This document shows, one piece after another, positions 1-8,348 of a stretch of DNA of 13,427 nucleotides; within the stretch, counting starts at the first letter, position 1; every line of letters starts with the position of its first letter. The DNA comes from an uncultured Prevotella sp. (GTDB taxonomy: Bacteria > Bacteroidota > Bacteroidia > Bacteroidales > Bacteroidaceae), in contig URSZ01000062.1 of NCBI GenBank assembly GCA_900550635.1, positions 1 through 13,427 on the forward strand, in the 5' to 3' direction. The notes beneath the pieces were generated by a model. That model worked only from the letters and a program-made list of their open reading frames with translations. It was not told the DNA's origin and searched no databases. Both the position numbers and the translations under genes were made by a program.

Positions 1-896
1 AAAACAGAAATATGGTTATTCCTGAATGCAACCATAGTCTTCTCTCTTTGCACCTGCTCCAAATCGGAATGCATCTCGGCCACATTAAGGTTAAGCGACT
101 TTAATGAAGAAGCCAGTTCTTTTACCTTTTTCTTTGAGGACACAAAAATTATTACTCTCTCGAGCGACGGATTTTCTTTAAACAAGCCTCTTATTACAGC
201 CGTCTTTTGCGATTCGGCGCAATGACAGACTTTCTGGTTTATGGCCTCAACCGGTTTGGAGATTGCTATCTTAACCTCAACGGGGTCGTGCAGTATTGTG
301 CGGGCCAACAGCCTTATTTTATCAGGCATGGTAGCAGAAAACATGATGTTCTGGCACGTTGGGGGCAAAAGTTTCGCTATCTTAATAATGTCATCATAAA
401 AACCCATGTCAAGCATGCGGTCGGCCTCGTCGAGCACAAAAAAAGATACCTGCGAAAAATCCGGGTTCTCGAGTTGTATATGCGAAATCAACCGCCCCGG
501 CGTAGCTATTATGACATCTGCCCCAAGTTGCAGGCTTTTGCGTTCCTGTTCATAACGGACACCATCGTTACCTCCATAAACTGCTACCGAAGATACGGGA
601 ACGAAATATGAAAAGCCTTCCATGGCCTGGTCTATCTGCTGCGCGAGTTCCCGCGTAGGTGACATTATTATACAATTAATGGAATCTTTCGGATGGTTTC
701 CCACATACAGGTTATTTATAATAGGAAGCAAATAAGCTGCGGTCTTACCCGTTCCGGTTTGTGCGATACCCATGACATCATGCCCCTCCAATATCAAAGG
801 GATTGTCTTTTCCTGAATAGGCGTACATTTGGAAAAGCGCATGGCATCTAAGGCATCAAGCACTTTATCATCTAAATCTAAATCGTAAAAATCCAT
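1..896 (-). CDS. DEAD-box ATP-dependent RNA helicase, N-terminal 298 residues (C-terminus beyond the window)
   Basis: An ATP-driven RNA helicase of the DEAD-box superfamily 2 type, acting in the cytoplasm on RNA duplexes, for example in ribosome assembly or mRNA decay. The frame starts at the ATG at 896-894 (MDFYDLDLDDKV) and runs open to the left edge. Visible motifs are a Q motif around residues 21-33 (FSKCTPIQEKTIP), Walker A AQTGTGKT at 45-52, PTRELAQQ, a GG motif, TPGR, DEAD at 156-159 and SAT at 187-189. The second RecA domain begins (VIIFVSSKKKV) and is cut off before the late helicase motifs. The start lies 25 bp after the stop of the LptF/G-family gene on the same strand, so it is probably the last gene of the lon-tgt-lpt cluster. 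The family call is firm. The subfamily (RhlE, CsdA or other) cannot be settled without the C-terminus. Confidence 0.93.
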   Translation of the reverse strand, partial: MDFYDLDLDDKVLDALDAMRFSKCTPIQEKTIPLILEGHDVMGIAQTGTGKTAAYLLPIINNLYVGNHPKDSINCIIMSPTRELAQQIDQAMEGFSYFVPVSSVAVYGGNDGVRYEQERKSLQLGADVIIATPGRLISHIQLENPDFSQVSFFVLDEADRMLDMGFYDDIIKIAKLLPPTCQNIMFSATMPDKIRLLARTILHDPVEVKIAISKPVEAINQKVCHCAESQKTAVIRGLFKENPSLERVIIFVSSKKKVKELASSLKSLNLNVAEMHSDLEQVQREKTMVAFRNNHISV

Positions 897-921
897 ATAA
901 AAAAGTTATCGCGTGAAAAGG

Positions 922-2109
922 TTATTTGGGAGCCTTGCGGTAAAGCGCAAGAGCAATAAACGAGAATATTACATTTGGAATCCATGCAGACAACAACGGA
1001 GGCCAACCTGCATTTATCGCAAAAGTGGATGAAATTGTTTCAAACAAGATATACGAAAAGCTCAACGCCAGGCCAATCCCTAAAGAAAGTCCCATTCCAC
1101 CTTTTCGTTTCTGACAAGAAAGTGACACACCGATTATTGTCAATATGAATGCCGCAAACGGTGCCGCTATGCGTTTGTGGAATTCCACTTCAAACATACT
1201 TAAGTTAGCAGCACCGCGCATATTCTGTTTTTTTATGAAGTCCAACAGTTCGGGAGATGTCAGCGTTTCCTGCTGGTTGCGCGAATACATGAAATCGGAA
1301 GGTTCCATCATTATAAGCGAGTCTATTTTATCGCCATGATAAATCTTCTCGCGCATGCCGTGAAGTTCTCTTACCTCGTAATTCGTTATTTTCCACAAAT
1401 AGCGTTTTTGAGCCAGCGTGTCATACTGTATAACTGCAGCCGTCAAATGCGAAACCAGTTTCTTGTCCTTGAATTTATCGAGCGAGAAATTATACCCCGT
1501 CTTTGTATCATTGTCAAAATGTTGTATAAAAGCCACCACACCTGTATCTACCTGCAGCTGGACATTCTCTGCTGTGGTGACTTTCTTCTTGTGTATATAT
1601 TGCTGGTCGAACCGTAAACGTTCTACATTACCGTGCGGTATCACGAAAGCTCCCAAAGCAAAAGACAGCAAGGCTATTATCGTTGCCGAAATCATATATG
1701 GGCGAAGCAATCTTTTAAAACTCATTCCCGTAGAACGCATTGCTATAATCTCGGAATTGTCCGCAAGCTTGGTTGTAAAGAAAATTACGGAAATAAACAC
1801 GAACAAGGCGCTGAAAAGGTTTGCCAGATAAGGAATGAAATTCATGTAATAATCAAAAACAATCTCGCTCCATTTGGCATTCGAGGACGTAAACTTATCT
1901 ATCTTTTCGTTAAAATCAAATATCGTAGATATAGCCATAATCAAGGCTATCGAAAAGAAATACGTCCCCAGGAATTTCTTTATTATATAACGGTCTATTC
2001 GCCCGATGAACGGCATGCGTCCTTTCTCAGCGTGGCTTTTACGCTTGAATATTTTAGCCAGGAACGAAAACGGCCGGACAACAACATTTTTAGTTGCACC
2101 AACTTTCAT
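922..2109 (-). CDS. LptF/LptG (YjgP/YjgQ) family lipopolysaccharide export permease
   Basis: An inner-membrane permease subunit of the LptBFG transporter, which extracts lipopolysaccharide from the inner membrane and feeds it to the periplasmic bridge. The 395-residue protein has the family pattern: an N-terminal hydrophobic helix pair (from about residue 47, FLGTYFFSIALIMAIS, then a second around 90-112), a third around residue 140-158, a long periplasmic beta-rich middle, and three C-terminal membrane helices (about 315-390). The ATG overlaps the tgt stop as ATGA (2106-2109), which suggests translational coupling. The first 31 residues are strongly basic and precede the usual family beginning. 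Met32 (codon starting at 2016) is an alternative start that would give a more typical length. Bacteroidota often have one or two such paralogues, so LptF and LptG cannot be told apart here. Confidence 0.92.
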   Translation of the reverse strand: MKVGATKNVVVRPFSFLAKIFKRKSHAEKGRMPFIGRIDRYIIKKFLGTYFFSIALIMAISTIFDFNEKIDKFTSSNAKWSEIVFDYYMNFIPYLANLFSALFVFISVIFFTTKLADNSEIIAMRSTGMSFKRLLRPYMISATIIALLSFALGAFVIPHGNVERLRFDQQYIHKKKVTTAENVQLQVDTGVVAFIQHFDNDTKTGYNFSLDKFKDKKLVSHLTAAVIQYDTLAQKRYLWKITNYEVRELHGMREKIYHGDKIDSLIMMEPSDFMYSRNQQETLTSPELLDFIKKQNMRGAANLSMFEVEFHKRIAAPFAAFILTIIGVSLSCQKRKGGMGLSLGIGLALSFSYILFETISSTFAINAGWPPLLSAWIPNVIFSFIALALYRKAPK

Positions 2110-3236
2110 AACCGACGCATTATGGTGTCAATAACCGACGATTTCCAATCCGTGTAATCGTCTTGTAATATATGCTCCCGTGCCGACGTTACCAATTGCA
2201 GATAAAAAGCCAGATTATGCATTGAAGCTATTTGCAAAGCCAGAAGTTCCTTTACTTTAAATAAATGGTGCAGATACGCTTTTGAGTAGAACTTGCTTAC
2301 GAAGCAATCGCTTTCCTCGTCTATTGGTGAAAAATCATATTCCCATTTCTGATTCCGCATGTTCATAATGCCATGTGAAGTAAAAAGCATAGCGTTCCGT
2401 CCGTTTCGCGTGGGCATAACGCAATCAAACATATCAACTCCCCTTTCTATGGCCTCAAGTATATTTGCCGGCGTTCCGACACCCATTAAATATCTCGGAC
2501 GATTAAGCGGTAGTACGCTATTGACTACTTCTATCATCCTATACATTACATCTGCAGGCTCACCAACTGCAAGCCCACCGATAGCATATCCGTCAGCATT
2601 GTACTGTATTACATTTTCCGCACTTTCGCGCCTCAAATCTTCATATACACAGCCTTGCACAATAGGGAAAAGTGATTGCTCGTAACCATAATACGGTTGA
2701 GTCGATTCGTATCTACGGTAGCAACGTTCGAGCCACCTTAAGGTTATGTCTAAACTTTTACGCGCATATTGGTAATCTGCCGTTCCCGGAGTACACTCGT
2801 CAAAAGCCATCATTATATCCGCCCCTATAGCGCGTTCTATGTCTATTACCCTTTCGGGGGTGAACAAATGTTTGCTGCCGTCTATATGTGAACGGAACTC
2901 ACAGCCTTCTTCATTAAGCTTACGGATTCCCGAGAGTGAAAACACCTGAAAACCTCCGCTGTCAGTCAATATAGGATGATTCCATGAACTGAATTTATGC
3001 AATCCGCCTGCCTTAATGAGAATATCGGTTCCTGGCCGTAAATACAAATGATATGTATTTCCTAAAATTATTTGTGCATTTACCGTATCTAACAAATCAC
3101 GAGTCAAAACACCCTTTACCGTTGCCTGCGTGCCAACGGGCATAAAAATGGGTGTCTTTATGCAACCATGCGCAGTAGTTATAACTCCGGCACGTGCATT
3201 CGACTTAGCATCATTATGTTTTACTTCAAACGTCAT
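2106..3236 (-). CDS. tgt: tRNA-guanine transglycosylase (queuine tRNA-ribosyltransferase)
   Basis: Exchanges guanine-34 in the wobble position of GUN-anticodon tRNAs (Asp, Asn, His, Tyr) for preQ1, the base-exchange step of queuosine biosynthesis. The 376-residue length is typical. Visible signatures are TDSGGFQVF with Asp92 as probable general base, FDEC at 145-148, IVQGC at 192-196 where most bacteria have IVQGG, GGLAVGE at 220-226, and FDCVMPTRNGRN with Asp271 as probable nucleophile. The C-terminal zinc site is degenerate. The usual C-x-C-x2-C-x25-H pattern reads Ser309-x-Cys311-x2-Ser314, with His340 kept, so two of four ligands are missing. The gene follows lon by 20 bp and overlaps the next gene by 4 bp. 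The family is certain. My recollection is that loss of these cysteines is common in Bacteroidota Tgt proteins, so the protein is probably active. Confidence 0.96.
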   Translation of the reverse strand: MTFEVKHNDAKSNARAGVITTAHGCIKTPIFMPVGTQATVKGVLTRDLLDTVNAQIILGNTYHLYLRPGTDILIKAGGLHKFSSWNHPILTDSGGFQVFSLSGIRKLNEEGCEFRSHIDGSKHLFTPERVIDIERAIGADIMMAFDECTPGTADYQYARKSLDITLRWLERCYRRYESTQPYYGYEQSLFPIVQGCVYEDLRRESAENVIQYNADGYAIGGLAVGEPADVMYRMIEVVNSVLPLNRPRYLMGVGTPANILEAIERGVDMFDCVMPTRNGRNAMLFTSHGIMNMRNQKWEYDFSPIDEESDCFVSKFYSKAYLHHLFKVKELLALQIASMHNLAFYLQLVTSAREHILQDDYTDWKSSVIDTIMRRL

Positions 3237-3256
3237 TTCTTGTGCCTATTATACTT

Positions 3257-5728
3257 CTACGCTTGCTTTGTTTGATTTTCTTTTTCCTCGTCGTCAATAG
3301 TATAATTTACCGGATTGTCCACTTTCTCGTCCAGCAAGGCAAACTCCAGTACATCCTTAACATTTTCAACATAATGGAAAGTCAACCCTTTCAAATATAT
3401 TTCAGGTATTTCTTCTATATCTTTTTTATTGTCCTGACTTATTGCTATGTCGGTTATTCCTGCTCTTTTGGCGGCCAGAATCTTTTCTTTTATGCCACCG
3501 ACAGGCAACACTTTTCCTCTTAAAGTTATTTCGCCTGTCATAGCAACATTCGGACGAACTTTTCTTTGTGTTAAAGCCGAGGCTATTGATGTAGCAATAG
3601 TTATTCCGGCTGAAGGGCCGTCTTTAGGCGTAGCTCCTTCGGGCACATGAATATGAATATTCCAATGGTCGAATATCCTATAATCTATATCAAGTAGTTC
3701 CACATGAGCTTTAATATATTCAAGAGCCAGCACTGCAGATTCCTTCATTACGTCGCCGAGGTTACCGGTGAGCGTAAGTTTAGAACCTTTCCCTTTGCTA
3801 AGGCTTGTTTCTATAAAAAGTATTTCACCACCAACAGAAGTCCATGCAAGACCCGTTACTACACCGGCATATTTATTGCCTTGGTATTTGTCTCGCAGAT
3901 ATGGTGGTTTTCCCAGCAAGGCTTCTATATCTTCGGGCTGAATCAATTTATCAGTAAAATCGGGTTGAATTTTTGCCACTATCCTGTACGCAATCTTACG
4001 AAATATCTTATTTATTTGCAACTCCAACTCACGAACACCACTCTCGCGTGTGTAACGTTCTATAAGCATTTCGAGAGACTTTTTGCTAAAGCGAATGTCA
4101 TATTCTTTACCAATCCCGGTATTTTTCATCTCTTTTGGTATAAGATGACGGCGGGCAATTTCTATTTTTTCTTCAGTTAAGTATCCACTAACTTCTATGA
4201 GCTCCATTCTGTCCAACAACGCAGGAGGAATAGTAGTTAGCGTATTGGCCGTAGCGATGAACATTACTTTCGACAAATCATAATCCACATCAAGAAAATT
4301 ATCATGGAAAGCATTGTTTTGCTCCGGGTCAAGCACTTCAAGAAGCGCCGAACTCGGGTCTCCATTATAATTATTTGTTGTTATCTTGTCAATTTCATCT
4401 AATATGAAAACCGGATTATTAGTTCCCGCCTTTATTACTCCTTTTATTATTCTCCCAGGCATTGCCCCAATATAAGTACGCCTATGACCGCGTATCTCGG
4501 CTTCATCATGGAGTCCGCCCAATGAGATTCTGACATATTTTCTTTTCAAAGCGGAAGCTATGCTTTTACCCAAAGACGTTTTACCTACTCCGGGAGGGCC
4601 GTACAAGCAAATTATAGGTGATTTCAAATCCTTGCGCAAAGTAAGAACTGCAAGATGTTCAAGTATTCTCTCTTTTACCTTTTCCAGCCCATAATGGTCG
4701 CGGTCGAGTACTGCTTTTGCCCGTTTTACGTTAGTATCATCTTTGGTAAGCACCCCCCACGGCAGCGACAACAATGTTTGCAAATAATTAAGCTGAACAT
4801 TATAATCCGGATTTTGTGGATTGATACGTTCCAACTTAGCCCATTCCTTGTTAAAATATTTTCTTATATCTTCGGGCAGATTCTTTTTAGCAGCCAAATC
4901 CGCAAGATCCTTTATATCCTGATTTTGCGGCGTGTCTCCCAATTCGTCCTGAATATTTTTAATCTGCTGTTGCAGGAAATACTCTTTCTGCTGACGGTCG
5001 AGGTCTTCCCGTGTCTTATTGCGTATATCGGCTTTCAAGGCAGCAAACTGCACTTCGCGGTTCAGTATAGCCAACAGCTTGTATGCTCTTTCGTTTAAAG
5101 AAGATAAGGTAAGAAGCTCATTCTTTTCTTTTATTGAGAACGGAAGGTTTGTGCATACGAAATTTACGAGGAACATCTTGTTCGTTATGTTATGCACAGC
5201 AAAGATAGGTTCCCCATGAAGAGTATCGTTTTGTTTTAAATAACGCTCCGTCATTTCACGGCATGCGTCAACCAAAGCTACGAATTCTTTGTCATCCTTA
5301 GCAGGAATAGATTCTTTCAAAACTTTTACGTTACCTTTTAGGTAAGGCTGGTGTGAAGTGATTTCCGTCAACTCGAACCTGGCAAATCCTTGCAACAGTA
5401 CAGTAAAATTGTTGTCGGGTAATTCAAACACGCGCAGCACTCTTGCCACTGTTCCTGTTTTATACAAATCGTCAAAATCAGGTTCATCCGTATCCGGATT
5501 TATTTGACTTGTAACGGCAATAAATTTACCAGTTTTATTAGCATTCTTCACCAAGCGTAAGCTTGACCTGCGTCCTATGGTACAAGGTATCACCACACCG
5601 GGAAATAACACCATGTTACGCAAAGGCAACACGGGAATTTCACCATCTACTTCAATATTCAACAAGCTTTCTTCGTCTCCGTCAAAATCAGCTATCAACG
5701 AGAACTGTTTATTATCATTTTCTGCCAT
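3257..5728 (-). CDS. lon: ATP-dependent protease Lon
   Basis: A cytoplasmic AAA+ serine protease that degrades misfolded and selected regulatory proteins as a homohexamer. The 823 residues follow the LonA order. An N-terminal substrate-binding domain spans about residues 30-230 (starting IPVLPLRNMVLFPG), then a coiled-coil region about 235-300. The AAA+ module has Walker A GPPGVGKT at 377-384 and Walker B FILDEID at 441-447. The protease domain has PKDGPSAG with catalytic Ser706, and GGIKEK with catalytic Lys749. The Ser-Lys spacing of 43 equals that of E. coli Lon. The C-terminal tail (about 800-823) is acidic and variable. The start has no Shine-Dalgarno sequence, as is usual in this phylum. 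The gene heads the leftward cluster, with tgt 20 bp behind, and its likely promoter lies at 5788-5795. Confidence 0.98.
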   Translation of the reverse strand: MAENDNKQFSLIADFDGDEESLLNIEVDGEIPVLPLRNMVLFPGVVIPCTIGRRSSLRLVKNANKTGKFIAVTSQINPDTDEPDFDDLYKTGTVARVLRVFELPDNNFTVLLQGFARFELTEITSHQPYLKGNVKVLKESIPAKDDKEFVALVDACREMTERYLKQNDTLHGEPIFAVHNITNKMFLVNFVCTNLPFSIKEKNELLTLSSLNERAYKLLAILNREVQFAALKADIRNKTREDLDRQQKEYFLQQQIKNIQDELGDTPQNQDIKDLADLAAKKNLPEDIRKYFNKEWAKLERINPQNPDYNVQLNYLQTLLSLPWGVLTKDDTNVKRAKAVLDRDHYGLEKVKERILEHLAVLTLRKDLKSPIICLYGPPGVGKTSLGKSIASALKRKYVRISLGGLHDEAEIRGHRRTYIGAMPGRIIKGVIKAGTNNPVFILDEIDKITTNNYNGDPSSALLEVLDPEQNNAFHDNFLDVDYDLSKVMFIATANTLTTIPPALLDRMELIEVSGYLTEEKIEIARRHLIPKEMKNTGIGKEYDIRFSKKSLEMLIERYTRESGVRELELQINKIFRKIAYRIVAKIQPDFTDKLIQPEDIEALLGKPPYLRDKYQGNKYAGVVTGLAWTSVGGEILFIETSLSKGKGSKLTLTGNLGDVMKESAVLALEYIKAHVELLDIDYRIFDHWNIHIHVPEGATPKDGPSAGITIATSIASALTQRKVRPNVAMTGEITLRGKVLPVGGIKEKILAAKRAGITDIAISQDNKKDIEEIPEIYLKGLTFHYVENVKDVLEFALLDEKVDNPVNYTIDDEEKENQTKQA

Positions 5729-5787
5729 AAGATTCTATATGTAATTAAACGGGTGTTGCTATGCGTCAAGGCACATTACCCATTGTG

Positions 5788-5816
5788 CAAAAGTACTTAT
5801 ATTTTATGAACCTAAA
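5788..5816 (-). promoter_or_regulatory. Bacteroidota-type promoter for the lon-tgt-lpt-helicase cluster
   Basis: On the minus strand, TACTTTTG at 5795-5788 matches the Bacteroidota -7 consensus TAnnTTTG exactly. The -33 region is weak (CTTTAGG, T run at 5816-5814, about 17 bp upstream). The predicted transcript would begin near 5781, giving a leader of about 50 nt before the lon ATG. The site sits back to back with the promoter of the divergent methyltransferase gene. Confidence 0.65.
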
Positions 5817-5817
5817 G

Positions 5818-5845
5818 TTTTATTGTCAGTTATTTTCTACTTTTG
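5818..5845 (+). promoter_or_regulatory. Bacteroidota-type promoter for the TrmN6-like methyltransferase gene
   Basis: TACTTTTG at 5838-5845 matches TAnnTTTG exactly and is the same octamer used on the other strand 43 bp away. The -33 region is only T-rich (TTTT at 5818-5821, 16 bp upstream). Transcription would start near 5852, leaving about 50 nt before the ATG at 5903. Confidence 0.6.
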
Positions 5846-5902
5846 CAACAGAGCCTACCTATAATCGTACAAGTACAGTAAGCAATAAGTCAGTTAAAAA
5901 CG

Positions 5903-6604
5903 ATGGAAAGCAATTGTTTCAGATTTCGACAATTCAGTATCAAACATGATAAGACAGCAATGCGCGTTGGCACTGACGGCGTACTGCTTGGGGCGTGGTG
6001 CGACACAAACATGGCTCGCCGCATACTTGACATTGGAACAGGCAGCGGTTTAATAGCCATAATGCTCGCGCAGCGTTCCGACGCATATATAACAGGCATA
6101 GAAATTGACGAATCCGCAGCAATACAAGCAAAGGAGAACGCAAATAACAGTCCTTGGAAAAACCGTGTAGAAATCATAAAATGCGACATAAGGAAATTCT
6201 ACACAAACGATAAATACGACCTTATAATATCAAACCCTCCATTTTTCGAGAACAATAGAACAGCAGAACACAACGGCAGGAATATAGCACGTCAAACACT
6301 GACACTAACGCACACAGAATTGCTGGAATCTGCCTCAAGGCTACTTACCGAACAAGGCTCACTGGCTGTAATATTGCCGGAACAAGCAACAGAGAAGTTC
6401 ATTTATCTTGCGTGGGAAAAGGGCATAAGATTAGTACATCGTACAGACGTACTAACGATTCCCGACAAGCTACCTAAAAGGGCACTATTGCAATTTTCGC
6501 GTAAAAGAACAGAACCTGAAAGATCCGACACTCTAACATTGTGTGATGCTCACGGGAACAAGACTCCAGAATACAGCATGCTGACAAAAGATTTCTATTT
6601 ATAA
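5903..6604 (+). CDS. trmN6: tRNA1(Val) (adenine(37)-N6)-methyltransferase, TrmN6/YfiC family
   Basis: An S-adenosylmethionine-dependent methyltransferase of the YfiC/TrmN6 family, whose E. coli member methylates adenine-37 of tRNA1(Val). The 233 residues show the family N-terminus (FSIKHDKTAMRVGTDGVLLGAW, about 11-32), the SAM-binding motif I DIGTGSGL at 43-50, an acidic residue ending strand 2 (IEID, about 66-69), and the N6-adenine catalytic motif NPPF at 111-114. The ATG lies about 50 nt downstream of a clear promoter core. The gene is divergent from lon and followed by 192 bp without a gene before the amidase, which has its own promoter. Family confidence is high. Substrate identity rests on family membership, since related N6-adenine methyltransferases with NPPF motifs act on other RNAs or DNA. 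Confidence 0.9.
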   Translation: MESNCFRFRQFSIKHDKTAMRVGTDGVLLGAWCDTNMARRILDIGTGSGLIAIMLAQRSDAYITGIEIDESAAIQAKENANNSPWKNRVEIIKCDIRKFYTNDKYDLIISNPPFFENNRTAEHNGRNIARQTLTLTHTELLESASRLLTEQGSLAVILPEQATEKFIYLAWEKGIRLVHRTDVLTIPDKLPKRALLQFSRKRTEPERSDTLTLCDAHGNKTPEYSMLTKDFYL

Positions 6605-6737
6605 ACAATGCGTATAGATAACGTGTGAAAACCTTACGCTTTACGGGAAATAACAGACAAATTCCACAAACGATTCAAAGTTTGGCTTACAACAAAGCAT
6701 ACATTGCTTTGCATAAAGGCCATAAAACCGCCACATT

Positions 6738-6769
6738 CTTGTTCGTACAAGAAAAAACCACTACTTTTG
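6738..6769 (+). promoter_or_regulatory. Bacteroidota promoter of the amidase gene
   Basis: CTTG at 6738-6741 (-33 element) lies 20 bp before TACTTTTG at 6762-6769 (-7 element, exact match to TAnnTTTG). Transcription would start near 6776, about 20 nt ahead of the ATG at 6797. This supports 6797 as the amidase start over the in-frame ATG at 6704, which lies upstream of the promoter. Confidence 0.72.
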
Positions 6770-6796
6770 TACACAATAGCATGGTGTTTATTGCAA

Positions 6797-8233
6797 ATGA
6801 ACTTAAAACGCTTGTTTATAAACCTGTCTGTTGCATTGTTGGCGGTATCTGCTGCCAATGCTTCCGGCAATGACAAAACATTCACCCTCGTTATAGATGC
6901 AGGGCACGGAGGGCACGACCCGGGGGCGATAGGCACCTACTCCAAGGAAAAAAACATAAACCTCAACGTGGCCCTTGAATTCGGCAGACTGGTTGAGGCG
7001 AATTGTCCTGACGTAAAAGTTATTTATACACGCAAAAAAGACGTATCCGTAAACCTTCAGGAGCGTGCAGACATTGCAAACCGTGCAAAAGCAGACCTGT
7101 TCATCTCTATACATACAAATGCACTTAGAAAAGGCCGCATAGCATACGGAGCAGAAACATATACTCTCGGAATGGCACGCTCCGACGACAATCTTGATGT
7201 GGCCAAGCGCGAAAACTCGGCTATTCTGGTAGAGGAAAACTATAGCGAACGGTATGCGAAGTTCAACCCTAATTCTTCGGAGAGCTATATCATTTTCGAA
7301 TTCATGCAAGACGAATACATGAAGCAAAGCGTAAGTCTCGCAAAAAGCATACAAAAATATTATGTAAAAATCGCCGGACGCCAGGACAAGGGAGTGCACC
7401 AGGCGGGATTCCTGGTTCTACGCGAAACTTCCATGCCCAGCGTACTTACCGAGTTAGGTTTTATATCTACACCAGCCGAAGAAGCATACCTGAACTCCGA
7501 CAACGGAGTAAAAAAGCTGGCCCGCTCCATTTACGAAGGGTTTCTTGACTACAAACAAACACAAGACGGGAAAAAACGTGTGACTCCTCCATATAAGAAT
7601 CTGGACGATTCGGGAACGCCAGTACCCGATGAAACGAACGACAACAAAGCGGCACAAGACAAAAGCCAAGAAACAAAAGGCAACAGCAAGGCTGAATCGA
7701 CTGTAAACAAAGCCAAAGCACCGCAGCAAAACATTACAGACGATGGAATTATACTGATAGGCGACGCGGCGGCAAAACCAGACAACAAACCCGCCACACA
7801 GGAAAGTAATGCAACAAAAACGCAGGAAAGCGGCACATCCGTTCTGGGAGAACTTGTAAGCAAACAAGAATCCTCGAAAGAGCAGACAGCCGAAACGAGA
7901 GAAAGCCCTGCAAAGGACGTGCAGCAATCAACTCCCGCTGAAAAAGCAACCTCTTCCGTACCCGTGTTTAAAATACAGTTCCTTACTTCTGACAGTCCGC
8001 TAAACAAAAACGACAAAAGGATTAAAGAAGCAAATGGCCTCGAAAGCTATACGGAAGGAGGTATAACAAAATACACCTGTGAGCCTACAGAAAACTATAA
8101 CGAAGCAAAAAGGAAGCTTAAAGAAATACGTGCAAAATATTCCGACGCATTCATAGTAGCATTCAAAGGAAACGAACGCATGGATACGGGAGAAGCCATA
8201 CGGGAGTTCCTAAACAACAAAAAGCGCCCCTGA
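6797..8233 (+). CDS. Secreted N-acetylmuramoyl-L-alanine amidase (Amidase_3) with SPOR-like C-terminus
   Basis: A zinc amidase that cuts the bond between N-acetylmuramic acid and the stem peptide of peptidoglycan, acting in the periplasm during cell separation or wall turnover. From the chosen start the protein has 478 residues. A signal peptide spans about 1-23 (MNLKRLFINLSVALLAVSAANAS). The Amidase_3 domain spans about 29-252, with zinc ligands His37 (DAGHGGHDPGA), Glu51 and His106 (SIHTNA), and catalytic Glu219 (TELGFIS). A hydrophilic K/T/E/A/Q-rich linker follows (about 253-390). The last ~85 residues (from VFKIQFLTSD) resemble a SPOR-type peptidoglycan-binding fold. The longer in-frame frame from 6704 has no signal peptide at its start and begins upstream of the promoter, so I reject it. 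An mlaD-like gene follows after 115 bp with no visible promoter, so the two are probably co-transcribed. Confidence 0.93.
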   Translation: MNLKRLFINLSVALLAVSAANASGNDKTFTLVIDAGHGGHDPGAIGTYSKEKNINLNVALEFGRLVEANCPDVKVIYTRKKDVSVNLQERADIANRAKADLFISIHTNALRKGRIAYGAETYTLGMARSDDNLDVAKRENSAILVEENYSERYAKFNPNSSESYIIFEFMQDEYMKQSVSLAKSIQKYYVKIAGRQDKGVHQAGFLVLRETSMPSVLTELGFISTPAEEAYLNSDNGVKKLARSIYEGFLDYKQTQDGKKRVTPPYKNLDDSGTPVPDETNDNKAAQDKSQETKGNSKAESTVNKAKAPQQNITDDGIILIGDAAAKPDNKPATQESNATKTQESGTSVLGELVSKQESSKEQTAETRESPAKDVQQSTPAEKATSSVPVFKIQFLTSDSPLNKNDKRIKEANGLESYTEGGITKYTCEPTENYNEAKRKLKEIRAKYSDAFIVAFKGNERMDTGEAIREFLNNKKRP

Positions 8234-8348
8234 CACACATAACCAAACAGCACAAATGTAAATCGTAAACACACCCGCCGGAAAACTCAAAGACGTAAAA
8301 ACTTACCAAACCAAAAATAAATTCAATAACCAAACAAGGAACATCATT
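8234..8348 (+). other. A/C-rich spacer between amidase and mlaD-like genes, with a ribosome-binding-like AAGGA
   Basis: This 115-nt gap is 77% A+C on the coding strand, with 16 T and 10 G by my count. It contains no TAnnTTTG box or T-tract hairpin. It would be transcribed as a largely unstructured leader. AAGGA at 8336-8340, 8 nt before the ATG at 8349, is one of the few plausible Shine-Dalgarno-like sequences in the window. Confidence 0.5.

Noticed and set aside
6704..6796. In-frame N-terminal extension of the amidase from the ATG at 6704
   Set aside because: It lies upstream of the promoter at 6738-6769 and displaces the clear signal peptide that begins at 6797.
6803..8016. Several long minus-strand frames opposite the amidase gene
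   Set aside because: They are antisense shadows of the amidase, created by its codon bias and low-complexity linker, with no plausible domains.
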